This document shows, one piece after another, positions 19,352 through 28,005 of a stretch of 64,000 nucleotides of DNA. Source of the stretch: an uncultured bacterium. Lineage in GTDB: Bacteria > Bacteroidota > Ignavibacteria > UBA10030 > BY39. The position numbers were made by a program, and so were the translations under genes. The stretch lies in contig CALCJK010000003.1 of assembly GCA_937967455.1 (NCBI GenBank), positions 243,676-307,675 on the forward strand, in the 5' to 3' direction. Position 1 is the stretch's first letter. Each line of letters begins with the position of its first letter. The notes under the pieces were generated by a model, which had not been told where the DNA came from, made no database searches, and saw only the letters and a program-made list of their open reading frames with translations.

Positions 19352-19380
19352 AAAATAGTTAAAATTTATAAAATATACAA
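19352..19380 (-). promoter_or_regulatory. Weak candidate promoter for the SDR-CPBP-PAP2 run
   Basis: Reading leftward, TTGTAT (19375-19380), a 17-base spacer and TATTTT (19352-19357), about 20 bases before the SDR start. It shares a 110-base divergent gap with the cstA promoter candidate. Both boxes are imperfect. Confidence 0.25.
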
Positions 19381-19400
19381 GCTCGAAAAGGTAAAATAAT

Positions 19401-19428
19401 TTGATTTTAAAAAATAAATTTTTATTTT
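19401..19428 (+). promoter_or_regulatory. Candidate promoter for cstA-CDF-asnA
   Basis: TTGATT (19401-19406), a 16-base spacer and TATTTT (19423-19428) lie 13 bases before the cstA ATG. This would give a very short leader and no room for a strong ribosome site, which fits the absence of a clear Shine-Dalgarno there. Confidence 0.3.
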
Positions 19429-19441
19429 ATTTGGGTCGATT

Positions 19442-21076
19442 ATGAATGCAACAGTTATAGCGATAATAGGAATAATCTGGTTTATTTTTGCTTACAAGTG
19501 GTATGGTAAAAAAATTGAAAGTAACATAATTAAACCAGACGATAAAAATTTGACACCTGCAAATCAGGTTAACGATGGAGTAGATTATGTTCCAACAAAG
19601 ACTGCCATTCTATTTGGTCATCATTTTTCATCTATTGCAGGTGCAGGACCAATTATTGGACCTATATTTGCATTTTCACTTTTTGGTTGGTTACCCACTC
19701 TTTTATGGATAATGCTTGGCACAGTTTTCATGGGTGCTGTTCATGATTATACAAGTATGATGGCATCAGTTAGAAACAAAGGCGTATCAATAACTGAGAT
19801 TGCTGACCAGAGTGTATCGCGAACAGCACGTTGGATATTTTCTGTCTTTGTTTGGTTATCACTAGCTTTAGTTCAAGCTGTATTTGCAGTACTAACTGCT
19901 CAAACCCTTGAACAAAAACCTGAAATAGTTTTACCGACAGTTGGAATTATGTTCCTTGCAGTTGCCTTTGGTTATTTTGTTTACAGAAAGAAAAAAAGCT
20001 TATTCTTTAGTACAATTGTATCTATCATTTTTCTATTTCTCTTAATCATAATTGGAGACTATTATCCGATCTATGCTACGTATGATTTTTGGCTATTATT
20101 TTGCTTTATTTACGCTTTTATAGCAGCAACACTACCTGTGTGGATTCTTTTACAACCCAGAGATTATTTGTCAATGTATCTTTTACTAGCTGGTTTAATC
20201 TTGGGATTTATAGGATTAATCTTAAAAAGTCCGATAATAAATGCACCAGCATTTATCAAATTCAATAGCACTAATGGCCCAATTTGGCCAATACTTTTTA
20301 TTACAGTTGCCTGTGGAGCTATATCAGGTTTTCACTCTTTAGTGGGAAGTGGAACATCCTCAAAACAACTCACAAAGGAAACCGATGGGAAAAAAATATC
20401 TTTTGGAGGTATGTTAACTGAAGGTGCACTTGCCTTGCTTGTTGTTTTACTTATGAGCAGTGTTCTTTATTGGAAATATTCTGATAATATTCAGAACAAT
20501 GATTTAGTATTTCAAAATTTAATGAACAAAAGTGCAAACATTACATTCGGGACTGCTTTAGGAAACGTGCTAACTTCACTCGGTATCCCGCTTTTTATTG
20601 GAATATCCCTTGGAGTACTAATGCTGAATGCATTTATATTAACAACACTGGATACTACAGTCAGGTTAGCAAGATACATTGTTGAGGAATCAATTGGAAC
20701 AAAGGCAAAGATTTTTAAAAATAGATATATCTCAGCATCTGTTGGTTTAATATTAGCTTATATTTTGACACAAAATAACAGTTGGAAAATTATCTGGCCT
20801 GTATTTGGAGCATCAAATCAGTTGGTAGCTGCTCTTGCACTTTTCGTTGCAACAGCATACTGGTTCGGATTTGGAAGACCGAAAAGATATACTTTAATTC
20901 CTGCAATTTTTATGTTGATTACAACTGAGGCAGCTTTAATTTATCAAACTATCTGGCAATATATACCTCAAGAAAATATTTTATTAGTCATTATTTCAAT
21001 CGCTTTGATCATATTAGGCTTAATTGTTGCATTTGAAGTTTATAAAAAAATCTGGAGAAGAAATACGCGAGTTTAA
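19442..21076 (+). CDS. cstA: CstA-family carbon starvation/peptide or pyruvate transporter
   Basis: A 544-residue polytopic membrane protein with well over ten hydrophobic segments. The CstA signature regions are present: NDGVDYVPTKTAILFGHHFSS, AGAGPIIGPIFA, GAVHDYTSMMASVRNKG, and AISGFHSLVGSGTSSKQL. The family imports pyruvate or peptides under carbon limitation. This copy is shorter than the long E. coli form but normal for the compact bacterial form. It begins a three-gene rightward operon; the next ATG starts immediately after its TAA stop. Confidence 0.9.
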   Translation: MNATVIAIIGIIWFIFAYKWYGKKIESNIIKPDDKNLTPANQVNDGVDYVPTKTAILFGHHFSSIAGAGPIIGPIFAFSLFGWLPTLLWIMLGTVFMGAVHDYTSMMASVRNKGVSITEIADQSVSRTARWIFSVFVWLSLALVQAVFAVLTAQTLEQKPEIVLPTVGIMFLAVAFGYFVYRKKKSLFFSTIVSIIFLFLLIIIGDYYPIYATYDFWLLFCFIYAFIAATLPVWILLQPRDYLSMYLLLAGLILGFIGLILKSPIINAPAFIKFNSTNGPIWPILFITVACGAISGFHSLVGSGTSSKQLTKETDGKKISFGGMLTEGALALLVVLLMSSVLYWKYSDNIQNNDLVFQNLMNKSANITFGTALGNVLTSLGIPLFIGISLGVLMLNAFILTTLDTTVRLARYIVEESIGTKAKIFKNRYISASVGLILAYILTQNNSWKIIWPVFGASNQLVAALALFVATAYWFGFGRPKRYTLIPAIFMLITTEAALIYQTIWQYIPQENILLVIISIALIILGLIVAFEVYKKIWRRNTRV

Positions 21077-21928
21077 ATGAAAAGTGCCAGAACAAAAGCT
21101 TCCATTTTCGGTTTTTTTTCTAACTTATTTTTATTTATAATAAAATTAATAGTAGGTTTATCTGTTGGTAGCATTGCCCTGATTTCTGATGCATTTAATT
21201 CGTTGATGGATATAATTGCATCAATGGCTACGATATACAGTGTTCGCATAAGCCAGCAAAAAGCTGATTCTAATCATCAATTTGGACATCAGGCTGCTGA
21301 ACCGATTGCTGGACTTCTTTACGCAATATTAGCAGGTGTGGTGGGATTTAATTTTATTAAAGAATCAGTAATTAGAATTTTTTCACCTACAGTTGAAAAC
21401 TTAAACTGGCTTCCTTTCTTAATTTTAATTGTTACGATAATACTGAAGAGTTATATGACAATTCATTTCAGAAAAGTTGGAAAAGAACAACAAAGTCCAG
21501 TTATTCTTGCCAGCTCAATAGATAGTTTTAATGATGTTATTGCATCTTCATTTGCACTTATTGCAATTGGAATGAGTTACCTAGGAATTTCAATATTTGA
21601 TGGTATAGGAGGAATATTTATATCCGCCATAATAATAAAGGGTGGCTATGAAATAGCTCGTGATAATATTAAATATTTAATGGCACATGCTGCTGATGAA
21701 AAACTACTTGCTGAACTTGTTCAGAGAGCTTTGAAAGTTCCAAACGTAAAAGGTGTAAATGACCTTCGTTCACATTATGTTGGTAATTTGTTTCATATCG
21801 AAATTCATATTGAAGTAGATAAATCACTCGATACAAAAACTTCACACGATATCGGTAAATCAGTCCAAAAAGAACTTGAATCTATTGGATCAATAAATAA
21901 AGTATTTGTTCATATTGACCCTGTCTAA
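21077..21928 (+). CDS. Cation diffusion facilitator (CDF) family efflux transporter
   Basis: A 283-residue protein with six predicted membrane segments and a C-terminal ferredoxin-like cytoplasmic domain (about residues 200-283, containing LRSHYVGNLFHIEIHIEVD). The transport-site quartet reads N41xxxD45 in TM2 and D149xxxD153 in TM5, rather than the HxxxD pattern of zinc-selective members. It exports a divalent metal in exchange for protons; the metal cannot be assigned. It directly abuts cstA and is 3 bp from asnA. Confidence 0.88.
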   Translation: MKSARTKASIFGFFSNLFLFIIKLIVGLSVGSIALISDAFNSLMDIIASMATIYSVRISQQKADSNHQFGHQAAEPIAGLLYAILAGVVGFNFIKESVIRIFSPTVENLNWLPFLILIVTIILKSYMTIHFRKVGKEQQSPVILASSIDSFNDVIASSFALIAIGMSYLGISIFDGIGGIFISAIIIKGGYEIARDNIKYLMAHAADEKLLAELVQRALKVPNVKGVNDLRSHYVGNLFHIEIHIEVDKSLDTKTSHDIGKSVQKELESIGSINKVFVHIDPV

Positions 21929-21931
21929 ATT

Positions 21932-22966
21932 ATGGAACTTATAATACCTAAAAATTACAAACCTAAATTAAATATAAACAAAATAGAAATAGCTATAAAA
22001 CTAATTAAAGATAATTTTGAGCGAGATCTTTCATCTGAATTAAGATTATATCGTGTAACTGCGCCATTATTCTTGTTGAAAGGTATGGGAATAAATGATG
22101 ACTTAACTGGAAATGAGAAACCTGTTACATTCCATATTAATGATTACAATGGTACATCAGCTGAGATAGTTCAATCACTCGCAAAATGGAAACGACTAGC
22201 ACTCGCAGATTATAAAATAAAGCCAGGTTATGGTATCTACACAGATATGAATGCAATACGTCCCTATGAATCAATTGATAATACACATTCAATATATGTT
22301 GATCAATGGGATTGGGAAAAAGTAATTACACCTGAGGATCGAAATATAGTTTTTTTAAAAGAGATAGTATCCAAAATATATTCTGTAATGAAAAGAGTTG
22401 AATTTATAGTTTATGAACATTACCCTAACATAAATCCTATTTTGCCAGATCAAATCGAGTTTATTCATAGTCAGGATTTGCTTAATACATACCCAGATTT
22501 ATCTCCACAAGAAAGAGAAAATAAAATTGCAAGAAAATTTGGTGCTGTTTTTATCATTGGCATTGGTGCTAAGTTGTCAGATGGCAAACCTCACGATATC
22601 AGAGCTCCAGATTATGATGATTGGACAACTGAAACAGAACAGGGTTATAAAGGCTTAAATGGTGATATAATTGTTTGGAATCCAGTTCTTGAAAAGGCAT
22701 TTGAAATTTCTTCAATGGGAATAAGAGTAGATAAAACTGCTCTTTTAGAGCAACTCACCTTAACAAAAACAGAAGATAAAAAACAACTCTACTTTCATAA
22801 AAGATTATTAAATGATGAGTTACCTCTTTCAATAGGAGGTGGAATAGGACAATCTCGACTTTGCATGTTTTATCTAAGAACCGCTCATATTGGTGAAGTT
22901 CAGGTAAGTGTCTGGCCTGAAGAGATGAAAATTAATTGTAAAAACAATAATATTTTTCTTTTGTAA
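21932..22966 (+). CDS. asnA: Aspartate-ammonia ligase
   Basis: A 344-residue protein matching AsnA, a class II aminoacyl-tRNA-synthetase-like enzyme that makes asparagine from aspartate, ammonia and ATP. Recognisable pieces are RLYRVTAPLFLL, ALADYKIKPGYGIYTDMNAIR, YVDQWDWEKVI, DYDDWTTETEQGYKGLNGDI and the C-terminal GGGIGQSRLCMFYLRTAHIGEVQVSVWP. Length is slightly above the usual 330. It is the last gene of the cstA operon and converges with the small gene at 22973-23200 only 6 bp away; no terminator hairpin is visible between them. Confidence 0.95.
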   Translation: MELIIPKNYKPKLNINKIEIAIKLIKDNFERDLSSELRLYRVTAPLFLLKGMGINDDLTGNEKPVTFHINDYNGTSAEIVQSLAKWKRLALADYKIKPGYGIYTDMNAIRPYESIDNTHSIYVDQWDWEKVITPEDRNIVFLKEIVSKIYSVMKRVEFIVYEHYPNINPILPDQIEFIHSQDLLNTYPDLSPQERENKIARKFGAVFIIGIGAKLSDGKPHDIRAPDYDDWTTETEQGYKGLNGDIIVWNPVLEKAFEISSMGIRVDKTALLEQLTLTKTEDKKQLYFHKRLLNDELPLSIGGGIGQSRLCMFYLRTAHIGEVQVSVWPEEMKINCKNNNIFLL

Positions 22967-22972
22967 AATCTT

Positions 22973-23200
22973 CTATTTATGAAACCTTTTCTTAAATTGA
23001 TTCAGTTTTCTTTGAATTCTTTTTTTCTTCTCATATTCCCTTATAGATAATATCGGTTGTTCTGAATATGCTCCCTTTTGAAGTTTCAAAAATTCTTTTA
23101 ATTGAAATTGTAATTCCAACTGTTTATTTGCTTTTTTTTTGTATTTCTGTTTTTTATTATTAGAACCTTTCGTAGTTCTCTTTCTGAATTCTTTACGCAT
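22973..23200 (-). CDS. Small lysine-rich hypothetical protein (75 aa)
   Basis: A 75-residue, strongly basic protein (MRKEFRKRTTKGSNNKKQKY...) with a helical, Lys/Gln/Leu-rich middle and a basic C terminus ending KKRFHK. No known domain was recognised. It is supported as a gene by a GGAG ribosome site at good distance from the ATG and by lying exactly in the convergent space after asnA. The composition suggests nucleic-acid or ribosome binding, but that is only an inference. Confidence 0.6.
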   Translation of the reverse strand: MRKEFRKRTTKGSNNKKQKYKKKANKQLELQFQLKEFLKLQKGAYSEQPILSIREYEKKKRIQRKLNQFKKRFHK

Positions 23201-23529
23201 TCCCGCTCCTTATAATTAATACTTCTAGCGAACAAGTTTTAAACAATGAATATATCTGGGAAAAATTAAATATTATGTATCAAACTTTCAGTAAGTTATT
23301 AATTAATAAATTATTGACCCGTGATTTTTCGTATCCTTCGAAAATTTGTCTTCTTTATAATAATAATGAAACTCTATATAATATGCAAATTTATTAATGA
23401 ATAATCATTTTCTATAGGCATTGAGATCATTAACAACAGTATTAACAGAGAGGAATTATAATAAAAATCCCTACCTGAAATTCGAAGGTAGGGATCGCAA
23501 ACTAATCTAAAACACAATGCCTTGAAGCA
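23201..23529. other. 329-bp intergenic region
   Basis: This gap separates the small basic gene from the T9SS protein at 23530. It holds the terminator at 23467-23495. The remaining roughly 265 bases next to the small gene are AT-rich with stops in all frames; a promoter for the small gene is expected here but none stands out. Confidence 0.6.
23467..23495 (-). terminator. Intrinsic terminator of the 450-aa T9SS protein gene
   Basis: A 10-bp perfect inverted repeat, ATCCCTACCT (23467-23476) and AGGTAGGGAT (23486-23495), with a 9-base loop. Read leftward it follows the 23530 stop codon by 34 bp and is followed by TTTTTAT. Confidence 0.82.
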
Positions 23530-24882
23530 TTATTTCGCAATGATCATTTTTTTAATATCCTTAAAATTACCTGCTATAAGTTTGTAAAAATACACTCCAC
23601 TTGTTAAGTTGGAAGCATCAAAATCAATGGCGTGGATTCCAGCCTTCAATTCATCATCAATAAGTGTAGCAATTTTCTGTCCAAGTACATTCATAATTGT
23701 TAAATTAACATATCCATCTACTGGTAAATTAAATTCAATTGTAGTTTTTGGATTGAAAGGATTCGGATAGTTTTGGAAAAGTTTATATGCCATCAAATCT
23801 ACTTTATAATCTCTAACTGAATTCGGGTTTAGCATAATTGGTCCATAATAAGTTACCAATCCATCGTTATCAATTTGTTTAAGACGAAATTGGAAACTTG
23901 TTCCGTCATTATTCTCGATAAGGTATGAATATTTTCTGGGTTCCAAAGAATAACCTGCTCCAGGTTGAAAACTTTCCTCAATAGTTACAAATTCTTTTAG
24001 ATCATTATCAAATCTTTCTACATAAAACCCGTAATTATTAATCTCTGTTATTGTTTCCCATTCTATCAATATTGATGAATTTCCTACATAATTTGCTACA
24101 AACATACCAAGCTGTATAGGAAGTGGTGCATCAACCCAGTCAGTTGCTACTCTAATTCCATCGATATAAGCGTTTGGCGATGTTTTACCGCCTGAACGAT
24201 TTTGTTCAATACCAATACTAGATATGGAACTTATAAGATCCAAAGTATCAGATATTTGGGATACGCTTGGGGCTGGAGGTACAGGTGTAAGATCTGGATT
24301 AATCCACAAAGCCGCAACATCATTTGAATCACCAGGAACAAATGTATAACTAAAAACTATAAGATAAGTTTGATTAATGTTAAGCACAGAATCAGACCAC
24401 TCTACCTGTGGATTATATTCGTTCACTTGAATACCTAATTGGTAGGTAGTATATGTTGGACCTCTTTTGATGCAAACCAATGGAAAATATTTACCGGATG
24501 AATAAAAACCTGTAAAATATTGTCCTAATGCACTTGAATTGTCTGGTATATTATCAGTATTTATTACATTTAGCAGAAAAGAAGAGAACAAAGTTCCCGA
24601 ATTTTGTGATGGAAAATTACGATAATAATCCATTGAAGAGAGGGTAGGGTCTGCTACTATTCTAATCATCCTTCCAATGTTTGATGAAATGTACCCCGGA
24701 TAACTCAAGTTGCCTTCAACTACTTGAATAGGGTTATAACTTCCACTGTACCTAACCCATGAAAAATTACTAACAGTATCCAGACTTCCCGTATTATAGT
24801 CAAATTCTTCTATAAATATTTGTCCAATTGTTAACGTGTTTAAAAGGCAAAAGAAAGAAATAAAGTATAATAAGTATTTCAT
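23530..24882 (-). CDS. Secreted protein with T9SS type A sorting domain, function unknown
   Basis: A 450-residue protein with a signal peptide (MKYLLYFISFFCLLNTLTIG). The first 250 residues look like a beta-rich, laminin-G/lectin-like extracellular domain (IFIEEFDYNTGSL, SLGIEQNRSGGKTS-type stretches). A fibronectin-III-like strand set follows (IEWETITEINNYGFYVERF). The C terminus carries QNYPNPFNPKT and ends in KKMIIAK, the T9SS sorting domain. No catalytic motif was found. It has its own promoter candidate and terminator, so it is probably monocistronic. Confidence 0.85.
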   Translation of the reverse strand: MKYLLYFISFFCLLNTLTIGQIFIEEFDYNTGSLDTVSNFSWVRYSGSYNPIQVVEGNLSYPGYISSNIGRMIRIVADPTLSSMDYYRNFPSQNSGTLFSSFLLNVINTDNIPDNSSALGQYFTGFYSSGKYFPLVCIKRGPTYTTYQLGIQVNEYNPQVEWSDSVLNINQTYLIVFSYTFVPGDSNDVAALWINPDLTPVPPAPSVSQISDTLDLISSISSIGIEQNRSGGKTSPNAYIDGIRVATDWVDAPLPIQLGMFVANYVGNSSILIEWETITEINNYGFYVERFDNDLKEFVTIEESFQPGAGYSLEPRKYSYLIENNDGTSFQFRLKQIDNDGLVTYYGPIMLNPNSVRDYKVDLMAYKLFQNYPNPFNPKTTIEFNLPVDGYVNLTIMNVLGQKIATLIDDELKAGIHAIDFDASNLTSGVYFYKLIAGNFKDIKKMIIAK

Positions 24883-24905
24883 ATTAATATCCTTTTTTTA
24901 AATAT

Positions 24906-24934
24906 AAAATAATCCTTTTTTCTGAAAAAGTCAA
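24906..24934 (-). promoter_or_regulatory. Candidate promoter for the 450-aa T9SS protein
   Basis: Reading leftward, TTGACT (24929-24934) matches five of six -35 bases. A 17-base spacer and TATTTT (24906-24911) follow, about 23 bases before the ATG. AAAGGA sits five bases before the start codon. This is one of the two best promoter matches in the window. Confidence 0.48.
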
Positions 24935-25144
24935 CAATTGTTCCCAAATTTTTTTATAATAGCATAATTTTACCCGATTTTTATTAATTTAGGGTTGATT
25001 CAGATCACATATTCATAGATAATAAAGCCTATTTCTCCAATTAATGGTAAGTTAATCATAAACGCTGATAGATTACATAATTTTATATATTGTAGAAATT
25101 TCTAATAATTATTTAACAAAATTATAACTTTCATTTTTTATTAA

Positions 25145-25264
25145 GAAAATAATCTAGATTCCCTTCCTAAATATTTCATCAAATATTATCAAAAAGAACA
25201 TTCTTCCGGATTAGCTAATTTAAGATTCTTTCATGGCATTGGACTTGAACTTATTGTGGGTAGT
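25145..25264 (+). pseudogene. Coding-like fragment fused in frame upstream of the TIGR03790-type gene
   Basis: Forty stop-free codons directly precede, and are in frame with, the ATG at 25265. They translate to protein-like sequence such as LPKYFIKYYQKEHSSGL and LRFFHGIGLELIVGS, with no ATG start and a TAA at 25142. A signal peptide begins only after this stretch, so it is unlikely to be part of the mature exported protein. It may be the tail of a lost gene. Against this, 40 open codons can arise by chance at a few percent in this base composition. Confidence 0.3.
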
Positions 25265-27019
25265 ATGGCATATAAAAAAATAAATATAATATTAGCAATC
25301 TTAATCTTCGTAAAATTCATATACTCACAAAATTATATCAGCGAACATTTTGATGATTATTCTGATGTATTGGTTATTATAAATCAAAATAGTCCAATAT
25401 CAGATAGTGTCGGTACATACTTCGCACAATCCAGAAACATACCTGAAATTAATATAGTGCGAATAAATGCGCCATCATTGGAAGAAATTGATAGCACAAC
25501 TTTCAATTCAATTAGAACTCAAATTGAAAATTACATTCTTGAACACAATTTAATAAACCAGATCAATTATATTGTAACCACTAAAGGAGTTCCATTAAAA
25601 ATAAATCGTGGAAATACATTTTCTACATCCTCCCCATCAGCTTCTGTTGAGAGTGAATTAACACTTATTCTTAGTTCTTATTCATACAAAATTGCGGGAA
25701 ATGGATATTTTACCTCACCATACTTTTTAAAAACCGAAAAATTCTCAAAATCTAAATTTGATATTTTTTTAGTAACAAGACTTGATGGCTACGATTTTAC
25801 GGATATAAAAAATTTAATTGATAAATCAGCCCATTATATATGGATAGATTCTACAATGCAATTTGTCTTTGATCAGGACCCAAACTGGAATAGTTCTATC
25901 CCCTATCTTAATAATTCAATGTCTTATGCACATTCTATACTGACTTCAAAAGGATTAAAATCTTTTATAGATAATACTACAACCTTCATCACAAATAAAA
26001 CAAATGTGCTTGGATATACCAGCTTCGGTAGTAATGATTACAATGCCCATTTGTACACAGATAATGCTAAACCATATAATACATGGGCACCTGGAGCTAT
26101 TGCTGAAACATACGTGTCAACTTCTGGTAGAACCTTCACAAAACCAGTGGTTTATGGACAATCGCTAGTTGCAGATTTAATTGCAGAAGGTATAACTGGA
26201 GCGAAAGGATATGTTTATGAGCCATATAGCAATGCACTGGCACTGGTATGGCATTTATTTGATATGTATACGAATGGTTTCAACTTAGCAGAAAGTTTTT
26301 ATTCTGCATCAAGAGCACTCTCATGGATGGATGTTATTATTGGTGATCCAAAGATGAGAATTTTTATACCAAAGACAAAACTATCTAACATTTCTGCTAA
26401 TCGGATTGCTAATTCCTTGAATATACAAGTTTCCTGGTCGACAGAAGTAGAATACAAAAACGCCTATTTCATTATAGAAAGACGTTTAGATGCATCTAAT
26501 ACAGAACAGAATAATTGGAAACAGGTTGGTAGAGTGCAAGCAAATGGGACAACAATTTCGCATAATTCGTATAACTTTATAGATAAAAAAGTAAAAAATG
26601 GAAATTATTTCTATCGGATTGTAATGGTTGATTCATTCGACAATGAAACACCCAGTAATCCAGTTTCACTAAATATATTTAGATCTCCGGGTGTTATAAA
26701 TGAACCTGAATTTGTAATTGATGACATACCTTATAAATTAGAAAAAGGAAACCCCACGAAAATTTCTTTATTAAATTTTCCAAATCCTTTCAATCTCTCA
26801 ACAAAAATTACATTTAACATCGAGCAAGAAGGCAATATAAAACTTACAATATACAACTTATTAGGAGAGAGAATTACAACTCTTATAGATAATGAATATT
26901 ATAAAGAAGGAACATATAATATCAATTTTAATGCAGTAAATCTCACAAGTGGAATTTATTTCTGTAAACTTGAAACAACAGAAACGATTAATACAACAAA
27001 AATGATTTTTTTGAAATAG
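25265..27019 (+). CDS. TIGR03790-type secreted protein with T9SS sorting domain
   Basis: About 584 residues. A signal peptide (MAYKKINIILAILIFVKFIYSQ) is followed by a domain with SDVLVIINQNSPISDSVGTYFAQSRNIP and INYIVTTKGVPLKI, the pattern of the TIGR03790 family of unknown function. PVVYGQSLVADLIAEGITGAKGYVYEP and DVIIGDPKMRIF lie later in the same domain. A fibronectin-like region and a C-terminal FPNPFN sorting domain ending TTKMIFLK complete it. A GTG at 25256 is possible but the ATG at 25265 places the signal peptide correctly; no good ribosome site is visible for either. The transposase-like gene follows after 6 bp. Confidence 0.8.
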   Translation: MAYKKINIILAILIFVKFIYSQNYISEHFDDYSDVLVIINQNSPISDSVGTYFAQSRNIPEINIVRINAPSLEEIDSTTFNSIRTQIENYILEHNLINQINYIVTTKGVPLKINRGNTFSTSSPSASVESELTLILSSYSYKIAGNGYFTSPYFLKTEKFSKSKFDIFLVTRLDGYDFTDIKNLIDKSAHYIWIDSTMQFVFDQDPNWNSSIPYLNNSMSYAHSILTSKGLKSFIDNTTTFITNKTNVLGYTSFGSNDYNAHLYTDNAKPYNTWAPGAIAETYVSTSGRTFTKPVVYGQSLVADLIAEGITGAKGYVYEPYSNALALVWHLFDMYTNGFNLAESFYSASRALSWMDVIIGDPKMRIFIPKTKLSNISANRIANSLNIQVSWSTEVEYKNAYFIIERRLDASNTEQNNWKQVGRVQANGTTISHNSYNFIDKKVKNGNYFYRIVMVDSFDNETPSNPVSLNIFRSPGVINEPEFVIDDIPYKLEKGNPTKISLLNFPNPFNLSTKITFNIEQEGNIKLTIYNLLGERITTLIDNEYYKEGTYNINFNAVNLTSGIYFCKLETTETINTTKMIFLK

Positions 27020-27025
27020 TATTAT

Positions 27026-27982
27026 ATGGAAACTCAAACAGTATTAATAAGAAATAACACAAATTTAGATAATTTAAAAGATGATGTAAAAACAAAAGTA
27101 TTCCATCCAAGATTAGCTTGGATGATGTATTACCAACAAGTTCATAATATCAAGAAAGTTTGTGAAAAATTTGGAATAAGTAGGAAAACATTTTATAAGT
27201 GGTGGTGGCGTTATTATAAATCTGGTTATCAAGCAGTTAGTTTGTTTGATAAATCCAAAAAACCTCATAAATCTCCTTCTGCAACTCCAATAGCAATTAT
27301 TCAAAAAATTATAAATGCAAAAGAAATTACTGGCTACGGACCTAGAAAACTTAAAAATTATCTTCTAGAAAACTTAAATATTAAAATCTCCGAACGCACA
27401 ATTTGGAAAATATTAAAAAAATATCAAATAATAAATCCAAACTCATTCGAATCAGATGGTGTACTTTGTAACAGGTTTTTACCTGGTGATGAAGTATATG
27501 TTACTACATATAGCTTAACCCCAATAAATAATTCTAAAATATTTATAATAAGCGCATTCGACATATCAACCAGATTGAGAATATCTAAAATATTACATGC
27601 ATATAACAAAACAGAACTTTATAAATTTCTCCAATTTATTATTGATAAATTTCCTTTCAAAATAAAAAAAATAAAATTTACTGAACAAAATTTATTAATA
27701 ACGAGAAATGACTTCCAAGATTTAACAAGACAAATTCAATTATCTTTCACCAATAATTACGAAAAAGAATTAATAGAAACTGAAATTCATAAATATGACA
27801 AAAAGAACTTTTGGGATCAAGCAGAATATGATTCGTTAGAAAAATTAGAAAGTAATTTTAATAACTATATCAGGTTACAAAATAATCATACTTCACATGA
27901 GACACTGGGAGGTTTAACTCCTCTTCAAAAATTGAGAAACGTTCCATTTTATAGAAATATAATCTATTTCGATTATTCTTGA
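27026..27982 (+). CDS. IS481-like transposase homologue, catalytic residues apparently lost
   Basis: A 318-residue intact reading frame. Residues 30-66 are a helix-turn-helix (KKVCEKFGISRKTFYKWWWR). Residues 84-136 match the second IS481 helical domain (TGYGPRKLKNYLLE, SERTIWKILKKYQI). The rest follows the integrase fold, with IISAFDISTRLR, FPFKIKKIKFTEQN and HETLGGLTPLQKL. Where active IS481 enzymes have Asp in a VDT-like motif, residue 160 is Thr (VYVTTYS). Where they have TDNG, the sequence is TEQN (E220). A Glu remains near 251-253. No flanking inverted repeats or target duplication were recognised. It follows the TIGR03790-type gene by 6 bp and converges with the DMT exporter. It may be a domesticated DNA-binding protein, or a decaying element that has not yet lost its frame. 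Confidence 0.78.
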   Translation: METQTVLIRNNTNLDNLKDDVKTKVFHPRLAWMMYYQQVHNIKKVCEKFGISRKTFYKWWWRYYKSGYQAVSLFDKSKKPHKSPSATPIAIIQKIINAKEITGYGPRKLKNYLLENLNIKISERTIWKILKKYQIINPNSFESDGVLCNRFLPGDEVYVTTYSLTPINNSKIFIISAFDISTRLRISKILHAYNKTELYKFLQFIIDKFPFKIKKIKFTEQNLLITRNDFQDLTRQIQLSFTNNYEKELIETEIHKYDKKNFWDQAEYDSLEKLESNFNNYIRLQNNHTSHETLGGLTPLQKLRNVPFYRNIIYFDYS

Positions 27983-28005
27983 GAAAATGTATTCGTTTGG
28001 TTTAT

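Larger units (their letters stand above)
24883..25264. other. 382-bp divergent intergenic region
   Basis: This gap lies between two divergent T9SS-protein genes. It contains the promoter candidate at 24906-24934 for the leftward gene. Its last 120 bases (25145-25264) are an open, coding-like stretch in frame with the rightward gene, listed separately. The middle part is AT-rich with no other structure seen. Confidence 0.6.

Noticed and set aside
27026..27982. Active IS481 insertion sequence
   Set aside because: The catalytic aspartates are replaced and no flanking inverted repeats were recognised, so it was not called a mobile element.
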